Shown: positions 36,001 through 43,121, counted from the stretch's first letter. The stretch: DNA of 64,000 bases from Mangrovimicrobium sediminis (GCF_004745945.1 NZ_SRLE01000001.1:124001-188000); one strand, 5' to 3'. The notes: generated by a model not told the origin, from the letters alone. Numbers and translations are program-made.

Positions 36001-36960
36001 ACCCTGAGCCAGGGCGCTGCCCGGGGCCAGGATATTCTGGCGCGCGGCCATGACCAGGTTTTCGTCAATAGCGGTGTCGATCGCTGCCAGCAGTGCTGAC
36101 AGGTGGCCGTAGCGGGTGGCGTAGGCGCCGGCGAAGGCAATGTCCTGGCCCAGCGGAACGATGCTCTTGGCGGGCTCTTCCCAGCTCAGCTTGTCGGTGA
36201 CCAGTTCGCGCAACTCGGCGGGACCCATGGTGCCCGCCTCTTCGGCGAGCGCCTTGGCTGCGTGATTGCCCGGACGCATGAGGAAACGGAAATAGGTGCC
36301 GCGGGCGCCATCGCCCACGGCCAGCGCCTCATTGCCGACCAGGTTGGCGACCAGCGGGCGCAGGGTATCGCGCAGCGGGCTTTCGTCCAGCAGCAATACC
36401 TGGTTGTCCAGCACGCAGCCGCGGAAACCCAGCGCGTGCAGGGCCGAAGCAACGTGCGGGGTGACGCCACCGCGCAGGTAAAGGGGAAGCTCAGTACGTT
36501 TGAGAATACTCTGGGCGAGGATGAAACTGCTCTCCTCGCCGACCAGTCCGCCGGATTCATGGCCCTTCAGCAACAGGCCATCGACGGCGTTTTCCACCGG
36601 GCCCAGGTCGAATTCGCTGCTGTGGATCTCGGCCAGCAGGGTGACGCCCTGCTTGCGCAGCTTCTCCACCGCCACTCGGTTCGGCTCTACCAGCGCCGCA
36701 TCGACGAACAGGTAGGCGAGCCCCGCGGGAGCCAGTTCACACAGGTGATCCACCAGCTTGTGGCTGAACGTATCGACCTTGACACCGAACTTGTGCCCCT
36801 TGGCAAAACAGGCCAACTGCCCCAGTTGCGCTTCGAAGCACAGGGGATCGGACAACAGTTCAAGGTTGAGTACGCCGACAGCGCCGGCGCGGCAGGCTGC
36901 TACCGCCAGGGTGGCGTCGCCGCTGCCTGCCGGAGTGAAGACAAATTTTTCAAATTCCAT
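29992..36960 (-). CDS. Type I synthase A: NPD-NPD-KS-AT-ACP-KR (continues into 28670-30037)
   Basis: ATG 36960 is preferred (AAGG upstream); a GTG at 36984 is the alternative. Domains: a first nitronate-monooxygenase-like TIM barrel (about 1-300, GHESGGL, YLRGGV); a second, more complete one (about 320-600, PIVQGPMTRVSD, EGRECGGHIGP, LFAGGLHD, ILMGSAYLFTEE) like PfaD enoyl reductases; KS (about 683-1125, DAACASSL, EAHGTGT, VKTMIGHTKASAG); AT (about 1238-1550, FSGQGSQ, GHSYGEF); helix MRQFLHTQQTVMSTYL; Ala/Pro linker; one ACP with LGIDSIK near 1857; KR start GGGRGVTA near 2163. The frame then goes out of register near residue 2307 and stops at 29992. It is the first gene of the minus-strand cluster and defines an iterative reducing lipid-like synthase with a single ACP. 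Confidence 0.85.
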   Translation of the reverse strand: MEFEKFVFTPAGSGDATLAVAACRAGAVGVLNLELLSDPLCFEAQLGQLACFAKGHKFGVKVDTFSHKLVDHLCELAPAGLAYLFVDAALVEPNRVAVEKLRKQGVTLLAEIHSSEFDLGPVENAVDGLLLKGHESGGLVGEESSFILAQSILKRTELPLYLRGGVTPHVASALHALGFRGCVLDNQVLLLDESPLRDTLRPLVANLVGNEALAVGDGARGTYFRFLMRPGNHAAKALAEEAGTMGPAELRELVTDKLSWEEPAKSIVPLGQDIAFAGAYATRYGHLSALLAAIDTAIDENLVMAARQNILAPGSALAQGLGVSLPIVQGPMTRVSDCPKFAAAVARSGALPMLALALVKGEKLEQMLAETRELLPEEPWGIGLLGFAPRELLDHQIEVCKAYNPAYAIIAGGRPDQAASLEESGIPSFLHVPSPNLLNLFIRDGARRFIFEGRECGGHIGPLSSFVLWSSMIDVLLTQLDKQPELAGELMILFAGGLHDEVSSAALQTMVAPLAKLGVRIGILMGSAYLFTEEIVSSEAVVPAFQDEAIKCTKTVSLESGPGHASRAAHTKFADAFFEERLRQLKGGGPADEVRGVLDDLILGRLRIASKGTVRDADTGSLVELDETTQRDDGMYMLGQVAALRDKVLTVADLHSAVIDGARERIEGMLESRIDEAAEKVAGLDIAIVGVGGLFPGAHTPAELWENIIDKIDAITEIPAHRWDWRLYFDEDRNAKDKIYSRWGGFIDDFPFDPMRYGMPPKSLTSIDPMQLMALEVTRRALADAGYEEREFDREHTSVIVGASGGTGDVGMQYGLRSELPRFNGELPDEIADQLPEWSEDTFAGILINVVAGRIANRLNLGGTNFTTDAACASSLAAIYQGISELLLGHSNMVLSGGVDTVQGPFGYLCFSQTQALSPRGRCRTFDATGDGIAISEGVAMIAMKRLEDAERDGDRIYCVIKGAGGSSDGKAKGLTAPLPAGQLRAMRNAYARAGYGPDSVSLFEAHGTGTVAGDTAELESTTTLAVEGGAKPRSAVVGSVKTMIGHTKASAGVAGLVKVAMALYYKVLPPHMNVETPNAVLADPQSPMYLLDEARPWLPRLDVPRRASVSAFGFGGTNFHITAEEYSGEYRSWMRNPLMAKWPAELFVWAADDAEELRGQLAGLQTQLALGVDLELRDIARALAEQMGDGEHRAFAVVRTQRDLRDKLDALLGAIDKPESKLPPGTGISDPATLGSGKLAFLFSGQGSQYTDMLRELGVFLPVFRDTFAEADSCLAAPFGKRFGEGAQLSQFIFPRGCYTEAEQRAASQALTSTDVAQPALGTASIAYLRMLDSLGLKPDMVAGHSYGEFTALHAAGVFDFGTLMSLSEARGRLIVDAAREAGSELGTMAAINAERDKVEQIIAGIDGVIVANHNAPLQIIVSGSQDGVAKAIEACKQQGVDATQIPVAAAFHSSFVRPAQQGLAEIISSTSWKKPEVEVYSNTNGIAHGDSVESLKGTMIEHLVQPVEFVKEVEAMHADGATVFVELGPKSVLTRLVGRILGDKPHTAIGLDDLGGGLYGLLAGLGQVFCRSREFDIMALFAGRDCLDCDLDALTETRRTPPVPAHAWMINGSGVRRPDEAAETIGINIDKDAVPVLIPAARAGAAFAATSAEASRQSPQAPDSSVPARPQSQPVNSTIGKTGARNMGKFQRIQSVPASVMSEYFETMRQFLHTQQTVMSTYLGSAPPEQFERSVAKSGGTIGNFAPSMLMSPPAMEVPEEVAPVAKAAPAPAPAPAPAAPAPAPAAAAPAPAPVAAPAPAPAAAAPAPAAPAAAGLDRAAMEAKLYTIIEDTTGYPKDMVGADQNLEGDLGIDSIKRVEIVGNLLQELPPVYAETIGDGRKELVSAPTLNAMLDILDKIDAGAAVEATSPFDQAGAESTTVETARILPRHEVVPEVEQIPANALHSSARGAVLLTRDARGIAEALAARLEKAGFSPRLLNADDLRVEGGLDAFETPADLAGFIHLAAIETPWLPADAPLAAFQAELAGNEELLFRLTGKVLPFLQETAGVMAVTALGGNFLHLPAADMPAGISLQGGCIGLMKSLWEERPSLRCRAVDLDPASSLEACADALFEEFTLCGGRIEVGYPAGQRTVFRTVEKPHEIAFTEQPLAQESLVVLATGGGRGVTAEVLRPLARPGNTLILTGRSPLVEESDELAALPDEVALRNHLFAKVRAGQSELTPVEVKREVGRILGLRELRNNIRQFTESGAAVEYHAVDAGDEAGMAKFMAGLYEQHGRIDGIVHGAGIIEDKLVQDKAIESWRRWWAPSSTACSTCKN

Positions 36961-37049
36961 GGATACCGCCTTGGAGTGTGGCACGCCTTCGTCCCCTATC
37001 TACCCCTCGTAAAAGTTGACGAGGCACACAATCACAACATGCAATAATC

Positions 37050-37095
37050 GGGCCGACCCCGCTCAGCAACCACTCAAAAAGTAGGGGCTCGGCCC
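37050..37095. other. Leader hairpin upstream of synthase A
   Basis: GGGCCGACCCC (37050-37060) pairs with GGGGCTCGGCCC (37084-37095) with one bulged base, enclosing 23 bases. It falls between the putative promoter and the synthase A start. No T-run follows in either direction, so it is more likely a leader RNA structure than a terminator. Confidence 0.4.
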
Positions 37096-37110
37096 TCCCC
37101 AGTGCACCCG

Positions 37111-37139
37111 AGTATAGACCACATGCTAAAAATGAAAGA
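37111..37139 (-). promoter_or_regulatory. Putative promoter for the synthase cluster
   Basis: On the minus strand TATACT (37116-37111) is a good -10. The -35 region (TCTTTC, 37139-37134, 17-bp spacing) is poor, as expected for an activator-dependent promoter. A CRP-like palindrome lies just upstream. The leader to ATG 36960 would be about 145 bases. Confidence 0.4.
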
Positions 37140-37173
37140 TGAATCCCTGATGAAACGCAAATATTTTGCAGAC

Positions 37174-37191
37174 TTTGTGACATAAGTCACG
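37174..37191. promoter_or_regulatory. CRP/Vfr-like operator in the divergent region
   Basis: The core TGTGACATAAGTCACG (37176-37191) matches the TGTGA-N6-TCACA consensus of the CRP family at 9 of 10 defined positions. GTGAC-ATAA-GTCAC is also a perfect inverted repeat. Its centre is about 80 bp upstream of the predicted synthase A start point and about 270 bp from the divergent surface-protein gene. Activation of the cluster by a cAMP-receptor-type regulator is an inference. Confidence 0.5.
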
Positions 37192-37361
37192 AAAGCGCTA
37201 GTGCGCCCAAGTTCGGTGCATGCGACACTCTGAAAGTGACCCCCTCAGCACTAAACGGGAACGTTTTCACTGCCAAATACCTGCTGTGAAGTGAGATGGA
37301 GCGTACTAATGCAACGCCTGTGCCACTGATACACGGCTCACAGCACTTATCCTCATATACC

Positions 37362-37408
37362 AAATTGCAATTTAACCAATTGATTTGGTGCAGTTTTCTG
37401 ATTATCTT
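37362..37408 (+). promoter_or_regulatory. Palindrome and putative promoter of the IPTL-CTERM-like gene
   Basis: A perfect 12-bp palindrome AAATTGCAATTT (37362-37373) lies before TTGATT (37380-37385), a 17-bp spacer and TATCTT (37403-37408). The whole 470-bp intergenic region 36985-37455 is notably AT-rich compared with its surroundings. Beyond the sites listed separately I see no gene in it. Confidence 0.4.
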
Positions 37409-37455
37409 GGCGAGACCCGACAGGGGACTATTACTTTTTCAGGGGAGCTAAACCA

Positions 37456-38043
37456 GTGAAAACCATCATTCGCGGGCTGACTTGCATCGCCCTCACACTA
37501 TTGTCTGCGCTTAGCCAGGCACAAAGCGGCACCGCCACCGGCACCGGCGCACTAGCCGGTTCCGGCATCTACGACGCCAGCGCTACCGGCACCGCCACAG
37601 CCAGTCTGGCCGGCGACATCCTGACGCTGGACTACACCTACGAACTGACCATGATCACCCCGCCCGGCTCCGTCGGCGAGGTGTTCACCGCCGCCGGCAC
37701 GCTCGTTATCGATTACAGCGGCCCCGGCCCCGTCGGAACCAACTCGACCACCACCTGTACCCCGCCGGCCGTACCCAACGTGGACATCTGTCCCAACATT
37801 CTCGGCGCCGCCGCAACTTCCCTCAGCGGCGACACCGACCTGGTGACTGTCGTGCTGCAGTACTCGCCGTCACCGGGTGTCAACGATCTGACCATGACCT
37901 GGGCAATGACCTACGACGCCCCGCCGGAACCGCCGGAGCCCGTCGAGCCGGTGCCCACCCTGCCGCTGTTTGCGCTGATCCTCATGGCCTGCGGCCTCGG
38001 CGCCACCGCCATGCGCTCTCTGTCGCGCAGGAATACCCGCTAA
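37456..38043 (+). CDS. Secreted protein with IPTL/PEP-CTERM-like sorting signal
   Basis: The protein has 195 residues from GTG 37456, with AGGGGAG 8 bases upstream. It has a cleavable signal peptide (MKTIIRGLTCIALTLLSALSQAQ). The mature part is Gly/Ala/Thr-rich and beta-strand-like, with two Cys (TTTCTPP, VDICPN). A proline-rich spacer (PPEPPEPVEPVP) precedes a C-terminal tripartite signal: the TLPLFALILMACGLG helix plus a basic end (RSLSRRNTR). This resembles IPTL-CTERM/exosortase-type sorting signals, with VPTLP in place of IPTLS. It is likely anchored and then released or processed at the surface. Function unknown. It is divergent from the synthase cluster across a shared regulatory region. 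Confidence 0.7.
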   Translation: MKTIIRGLTCIALTLLSALSQAQSGTATGTGALAGSGIYDASATGTATASLAGDILTLDYTYELTMITPPGSVGEVFTAAGTLVIDYSGPGPVGTNSTTTCTPPAVPNVDICPNILGAAATSLSGDTDLVTVVLQYSPSPGVNDLTMTWAMTYDAPPEPPEPVEPVPTLPLFALILMACGLGATAMRSLSRRNTR

Positions 38044-38285
38044 ACCATCTGCCCTCCCTGCAGGCGTCAGTTGTAAAGAAACCCGACAGCTGACGCCCGC
38101 AGAAACCAATTTCCGCCACTTTGCCCTGTCAACTTTCCTGACAAGAGCCGCCAAAAACTACCCAAACGGGCTAAGCAAAAATTGCGCTGCAAGTTTTTTG
38201 CTTGCAATCATCAAATCGTAAGCTAGAGTTTATTGGTCTCGCGTCACCTGTTCCGGGTGGCGACACTTCTATTGGAGATTTACTC

Positions 38286-39863
38286 ATGACCTACACCAAG
38301 CACTGGAACTGGTTGCGCTCCGCAGCAATCGTTCTAGCCGCAGCGCTTTGCGTTGTGCCGGCCACCCAGGCCGCGCCAGCCAAGGAACGCGTCAACATCA
38401 TCTACAAGAAAGGCGCGCAGGCCAAAATCATGGCAGCCATCGCTCGCAAGAACGGCCGGCTGATCTATGAATTCCCCGAAGTAAACGCAGTAACAGTAGA
38501 ACTGTCACGCAAAGCGGTACGCGCCCTGAAGCGCAACGCCAACGTGAAATTCGTCGAAGCCGACACCATGCAGTACGCCTTCGCGCTGACCGACCCGTCT
38601 GACGGCGACCCCTACTTCCTGGGCCAGGCCGTACCCTACGGCATCCCGATGGTACAGGCCGACGTACTCGACGATTCCACCGCGGGCAACACCACCCTGT
38701 GTATCATCGACTCCGGTATCGACGGCACTCACCCGGACCACGCTGGCAACATCCTGGCCGGTGAGAACCTGACCACCTCCGGCACCTGGGACAGCGACGA
38801 GTCTTCCCACGGCACCCACGTGGCAGGCACCATCGCCGCGGTCAACAATCCCGACGTGGGCGTGGTCGGCGTGCTGCCGAACACCAACCTGAACCTGTAC
38901 ATCGCCAAGGTATTCGACGCTTCCGGCTCCACCGCTTCCTCCACCGTGGCCAAGGCCATGTGGGGCTGCTGGCGCCGCGGCGGTGCTGACGTGATCAGCA
39001 TGTCCCTGGGCGGTGCCGGCAACAGCCGCCTGCAGCAGATCGTCGCCGACTTCCTGTACACCCGCGGTGTCCTGCTGATCGCAGCGGCCGGTAACGATGG
39101 CAACAGCGTTATCTCCTACCCGGCGGGCCTGGACAGCGTCATGTCTGTCGCCGCTATCGACGAGAACAAGGCCTGGGCGAACTTCTCCCAGTTCAACGAA
39201 ACCGTTGAAATCGCCGCTCCGGGCGTCAGCGTCCTGTCCACCGTACCGGTAGGCAGCATCGTCGACTACACCGCGACCGTCGACGGCACCGAGTACCCCG
39301 CCCTGCTGATGGACGGCACCCCCGCCGCCACCGCGACCTCCACCCTGTATGACCTGGGCACCGGTGAAGCCATCGACGGCGCCGCAGCTGGCCAGATCTG
39401 CCTGATCCAGCGCGGCAACATCAGCTTCGCCGACAAGGTACTGGCCTGTGAGAACAGCGGCGGTATCGGCGCGATCATCTACAACAACGTTCCCGGCTCC
39501 CTGAGCGGCACCCTGGGTGACGTGGCCACCACCATCCCGTCTGTCGGCGTCAGCGACACCGACGGCGCCCTGATGCTGGCCGACGTGGGCACCATCGCCA
39601 CCGTGGACACCCTGAACGGTATCGTGTCTGACTACGACTACGACTTCTTCAGCGGCACCTCCATGGCGACCCCGCACGTATCCGCCGTTGCGGCACTGGT
39701 CTGGAGCCACTTCCCGACCTGTACCAACGTCGAGATCCGCGACGCCCTGAACGCCACTGCTGAAGACCTGCTGACCGCCGGTCGCGACAACTTCACCGGC
39801 TACGGCCTGGTGCAGGCGTTGGCAGCCTACGATTACCTGGCCGAGAATTCCTGCGGCCTGTAA
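38286..39863 (+). CDS. Secreted subtilisin-family (S8) serine protease with PA domain
   Basis: The protein has 525 residues from ATG 38286, with GGAG about 8 bases upstream. A signal peptide (to about residue 31) is followed by an inhibitor-I9-like propeptide (NIIYKKGAQAKIM to KFVEADTMQYA). The catalytic triad is complete: Asp in CIIDSGID, His in SSHGTHVAGT, Ser in SGTSMATPHV. AAAGNDGN supplies the oxyanion Asn. A protease-associated (PA) domain of about 120 residues is inserted before the Ser block (ICLIQRGNISFADKV, GAIIYNN). There is no C-terminal extension. It is probably secreted and self-processed. It sits after the IPTL-CTERM-like gene and ends at a strong bidirectional terminator. Confidence 0.92.
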   Translation: MTYTKHWNWLRSAAIVLAAALCVVPATQAAPAKERVNIIYKKGAQAKIMAAIARKNGRLIYEFPEVNAVTVELSRKAVRALKRNANVKFVEADTMQYAFALTDPSDGDPYFLGQAVPYGIPMVQADVLDDSTAGNTTLCIIDSGIDGTHPDHAGNILAGENLTTSGTWDSDESSHGTHVAGTIAAVNNPDVGVVGVLPNTNLNLYIAKVFDASGSTASSTVAKAMWGCWRRGGADVISMSLGGAGNSRLQQIVADFLYTRGVLLIAAAGNDGNSVISYPAGLDSVMSVAAIDENKAWANFSQFNETVEIAAPGVSVLSTVPVGSIVDYTATVDGTEYPALLMDGTPAATATSTLYDLGTGEAIDGAAAGQICLIQRGNISFADKVLACENSGGIGAIIYNNVPGSLSGTLGDVATTIPSVGVSDTDGALMLADVGTIATVDTLNGIVSDYDYDFFSGTSMATPHVSAVAALVWSHFPTCTNVEIRDALNATAEDLLTAGRDNFTGYGLVQALAAYDYLAENSCGL

Positions 39864-39882
39864 TCGAGCGTTCCAACTCGAG

Positions 39883-39914
39883 AAAACGCCGGGCATTGCC
39901 CGGCGTTTTTTTTT
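39883..39914. terminator. Bidirectional terminator between the S8 protease and recJ
   Basis: AAAACGCCGGGC, ATT loop, GCCCGGCGTTTTTTTTT: an 11-bp GC-rich stem with A-run and T-run on either side. It serves the convergent plus-strand protease and minus-strand recJ transcripts. Confidence 0.92.
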
Positions 39915-39937
39915 GCCCCTGAAAAACCTCCCCGCTT

Positions 39938-41674
39938 TCAGTCCCGCTGCGGCACCAGGTATTCGATCACCAGTTGCAGAGTGCGCGCACCGCGGAACTC
40001 GTTGACGTCCAGCCGATAGGCCGCGCGCACGCTGCGCACGGACTCGTCGGGCCAGACCGAGGTATCCACGTTGAAGGCAATGGCGTCGACAATGTCCCCA
40101 CTGCCGGGCAAACCCAGCACCAGTTTCAGGTGCTTCTCCCCGACCACACGCTGGTTGACCAGGGTAAACACCCCGTCGAACACCGGCTCCGGAAAGTGCT
40201 GCCCCCAGGGGCCGGCAAAGCGCAACAGCTGCGCGGTCTCCAGGGTGAACTGGGCCGGCGCCAGTTCGCCATCCGAGTCGATGACCGCCTGCAGTTCCAG
40301 GTCACGCGCGTGGCGCTCGACCTCGGCGACAAAGGCCGCGTCGAAGGCCGGATAATCTGTGCGGGCGATGGTCAGGCCCGCCGCCATGGCGTGGCCACCG
40401 AACTTGCTGACCAGGCCCGGGTGGCGCGTGGCGACCGCGTCGAGCACGTCGCGAATGTGTACGCCCGGGATCGAGCGCGCAGAGCCCTTGACCTCGCCCC
40501 CCTCCCCATCGGCAAACACGATGGTCGGCCGGTGCAGGCGATCCTTGATGCGCGAGGCGAGAATACCGATCACGCCCTGGTGCCAGCCCGGCTCGTAGAG
40601 GGTCAGCGCCGCGGGGGCCTTCGTCTCGCCGTCCAGCACCAGTTCGTCGAGCAGGCGCAGTGCCTGGTCCTGCATGTCGCGTTCGATCAAACGCCGGTCC
40701 TGGTTGATGCGGTGCAGCTCAGCGGCCAGGGGACGCGCCGCGCCGATCTCCGGCTGCAGCAGGCACTCGATACCCACGGCCATGTCCTCCAGGCGCCCGG
40801 CAGCGTTGATGCGCGGCCCCACCGCAAAACCGAGGTCCGAGGCGACCACGCTGCGGGCCTGGCGCCCGGCGACTTCCAGTAGCGCGGCAATTCCCGGTCG
40901 CGCGCGGCCGGCGCGGATGCGCTTGAGACCGGCCTCCACCAGGATGCGGTTGTTGCGGTCCAGCGGTACCACGTCGGCCACCGTGCCCAGTGCCACCAGG
41001 TCGGTGAGGCGACCGAGGTTGGGCTCGGTGCGCCCGGCGAACCAGCCACGCGCACGCAATTCGGCGCGCAGCGCGAGCATCAGGTAGAAGATCACACCGA
41101 CGCCAGCGAGATTTTTGCTGGGAAAGGGGCACCCGGGCTGATTGGGATTGACGATGACATCCGCCGCGGGGAGCGCATCCCCGGGCAGGTGGTGATCGGT
41201 GACCAGGGTGGCGATACCGGCCTCGCGCGCGGCGCGCACCCCCTCGACACTGGAAATACCGTTGTCCACGGTCACCAGCAGGTCAGGGCGTTCGCCGCGC
41301 AGGGCCAGGGCCACGATCTCCGGAGTCAGGCCGTAGCCGTACTCGAAACGGTTGGGAACCAGGTAGCTCACCCGCTGCGCGCCGAACTCGCGCAGCGCAG
41401 TCATCGCCAGCGCAGTGCTGGTGGCGCCATCGGCATCGTAGTCGCCAACGATCAGAACATACTGCTGCGCGGTCAGTGCATCCGCCAGCAGCCGGGCGGC
41501 GGTTTCGGCGTGGAGCAGTTGTGCGGGTGCGGCGAGTCGCGAGAAGTCGAGGTCGAGTTCGTCCGTGGAGGCCACGCCGCGGCCGCCATAGACACGGGCC
41601 AGCAGCGGATGCAGGCCATCATCGCGCAGCGCCGGCGGAACCTCGGCCTGGCGCTGGCGAATGGACTTTTGCAT
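39938..41674 (-). CDS. recJ: Single-stranded-DNA-specific exonuclease RecJ
   Basis: The protein has 578 residues, the normal length for RecJ. The DHH phosphoesterase motifs are present: VGDYDADGAT near residue 75, TVDNGIS near 130 and TDHHLPG near 155. The DHHA1 domain has KFGGHAMAAGLTI near residue 425, and an OB-like C-terminus follows. RecJ degrades 5'-ended single strands in recombination and mismatch repair, with divalent-metal catalysis in the cytoplasm. It follows thrC by 15 bp at the end of the xerD-dsbC-alaC-hom-thrC-recJ block, the order known in Pseudomonas. Confidence 0.97.
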   Translation of the reverse strand: MQKSIRQRQAEVPPALRDDGLHPLLARVYGGRGVASTDELDLDFSRLAAPAQLLHAETAARLLADALTAQQYVLIVGDYDADGATSTALAMTALREFGAQRVSYLVPNRFEYGYGLTPEIVALALRGERPDLLVTVDNGISSVEGVRAAREAGIATLVTDHHLPGDALPAADVIVNPNQPGCPFPSKNLAGVGVIFYLMLALRAELRARGWFAGRTEPNLGRLTDLVALGTVADVVPLDRNNRILVEAGLKRIRAGRARPGIAALLEVAGRQARSVVASDLGFAVGPRINAAGRLEDMAVGIECLLQPEIGAARPLAAELHRINQDRRLIERDMQDQALRLLDELVLDGETKAPAALTLYEPGWHQGVIGILASRIKDRLHRPTIVFADGEGGEVKGSARSIPGVHIRDVLDAVATRHPGLVSKFGGHAMAAGLTIARTDYPAFDAAFVAEVERHARDLELQAVIDSDGELAPAQFTLETAQLLRFAGPWGQHFPEPVFDGVFTLVNQRVVGEKHLKLVLGLPGSGDIVDAIAFNVDTSVWPDESVRSVRAAYRLDVNEFRGARTLQLVIEYLVPQRD

Positions 41675-41689
41675 GCCGCGCGGAAAACC

Positions 41690-43087
41690 TCAGTCGCGCA
41701 GGTTGTCCGCCATGAACGCGCGCACTGCTGCGAGATCGTTGGGCAGCACCTCGCAGCGCTCGGGCCGCTCGAACAGGTCGCGCAGGTGCAGGGGCAGGCC
41801 GACTTCCTCGGTGAGGCCGGCGCTGCGCACCGCGTCGGGGAACTTCGCCGGGTGCGCCGTGGCCAGTGTGACCACCGGTACCGCGGCATCGACACCCGAC
41901 TCCAGCGCGGCGCGCACGCCGATGGCACTGTGCGGGTCGAGCAGGTATTCGCACTCGTCCCAGGTCGCGGCGATCTGCGCGCAGGTCTGGGTATCGTCGA
42001 CACAGGCGCTGGAAAACAGGCTGTGGGCGCGGGCCATGGCGGTGTCGGAGAAGTGAATCGCTCCGGCATCGAAACGCGCCATGAGATCGGCGATGGCCGC
42101 ACCGTCGCGATCGTACAGATCGAACAGCAGGCGCTCGAAGTTCGAGGAAACGCTGATATCCATGCTCGGCGACAGCGTGTGATGCAGGGTCTGCCGGCTG
42201 TAGGTCGCGGTGGTCAGCGCCCGGTGCAGCACGTCGTTGCGGTTGGTGGCGATGATCAGGCGCTCCACCGGCAGGCCCATGCGCTGCGCCAGGTAGCCGG
42301 CGAAGATATCGCCGAAGTTACCGGTGGGTACCGAGAACGCGACCTTGCGCGCCGGTGCGCCCAGCGCCACCGCCGCGTAAAAGTAGTAGACGATCTGCGC
42401 CATGATGCGCGCCCAGTTGATCGAGTTGACCGCCACCAGGCCGCGGTCCTCCGGCAGGAAACTGCGATCGGCGAAGCAGGCCTTAACCATCGCCTGGCAG
42501 TCGTCGAAGTTGCCCTGTACCGCCAGGTTGTGGATGTTGTCGCCCACCACCGTGGTCATCTGCCGGCGCTGCACTTCGGACACGCGCTGGTGCGGGTGCA
42601 GGATGAAGATATCGATATTACTACAGCGCTTGCAGCCCTCGATGGCCGCCGAACCGGTGTCGCCGGAGGTCGCGCCCATGATCACCACCTTGCGGTGACG
42701 GCGCTCCAGCACGTAGTCCAGCAGTCGCCCGAGCAGTTGCAGGGCGAAATCCTTGAACGCCAGGGTCGGGCCGTGGAACAGTTCCAGCACCCACTGGTTG
42801 TGGGCGAGTTGCACCATGGGCGCCACCGCGGTGTGACGAAACTCCGCGTAGGTGTCCTCGATGATCGCGCGCAGGTCATCGGCGGGGATGCAATCGGCGA
42901 CGAACGGTGCAACGATTTTCTGTGCGAGCTGCGGGTAGTCGAGCTCCGCCATCGCCGCGATTTCTTCGGCAGAGAAGGTCGGCAGGGTTTCCGGCACGTA
43001 GAGGCCGCCATCCGGCGCCAGGCCGGTGAGGAGTACGTCTTCGAAGTTGAGTGCCGGCGCCTGCCCGCGGGTACTGATGTATTTCAC
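41690..43087 (-). CDS. thrC: Threonine synthase
   Basis: The protein has 465 residues. It shows the long-form threonine synthase layout: MKYISTRG start, APDGGLYVPE, and the PLP lysine in HGPTLAFKDFALQ near residue 113. The phosphate-binding loop GATSGDTGSAA lies near residue 147, and VPTGNFGDIFAGY near 270. It converts O-phospho-L-homoserine to threonine. It lies 34 bp downstream of hom in a hom-thrC operon, consistent with coordinated threonine synthesis. No leader attenuator is visible. Confidence 0.97.
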   Translation of the reverse strand: MKYISTRGQAPALNFEDVLLTGLAPDGGLYVPETLPTFSAEEIAAMAELDYPQLAQKIVAPFVADCIPADDLRAIIEDTYAEFRHTAVAPMVQLAHNQWVLELFHGPTLAFKDFALQLLGRLLDYVLERRHRKVVIMGATSGDTGSAAIEGCKRCSNIDIFILHPHQRVSEVQRRQMTTVVGDNIHNLAVQGNFDDCQAMVKACFADRSFLPEDRGLVAVNSINWARIMAQIVYYFYAAVALGAPARKVAFSVPTGNFGDIFAGYLAQRMGLPVERLIIATNRNDVLHRALTTATYSRQTLHHTLSPSMDISVSSNFERLLFDLYDRDGAAIADLMARFDAGAIHFSDTAMARAHSLFSSACVDDTQTCAQIAATWDECEYLLDPHSAIGVRAALESGVDAAVPVVTLATAHPAKFPDAVRSAGLTEEVGLPLHLRDLFERPERCEVLPNDLAAVRAFMADNLRD

Positions 43088-43121
43088 TGTAACAATCCGT
43101 GGTATCTGGGTTGCGGGGGCA

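Noticed and set aside
32137-36099. A 1320-codon open frame on the plus strand antisense to synthase A
   Set aside because: It mirrors the codon structure of a real GC-rich gene, has His/Gln/Val-rich low-information sequence and no domain motifs.
23800-36960. Omega-3 PUFA synthase (pfaABCD)
   Set aside because: Only one ACP, NPD fused and duplicated at the N-terminus, and no second KS/CLF protein of the PfaC type; related in parts but not the same system.
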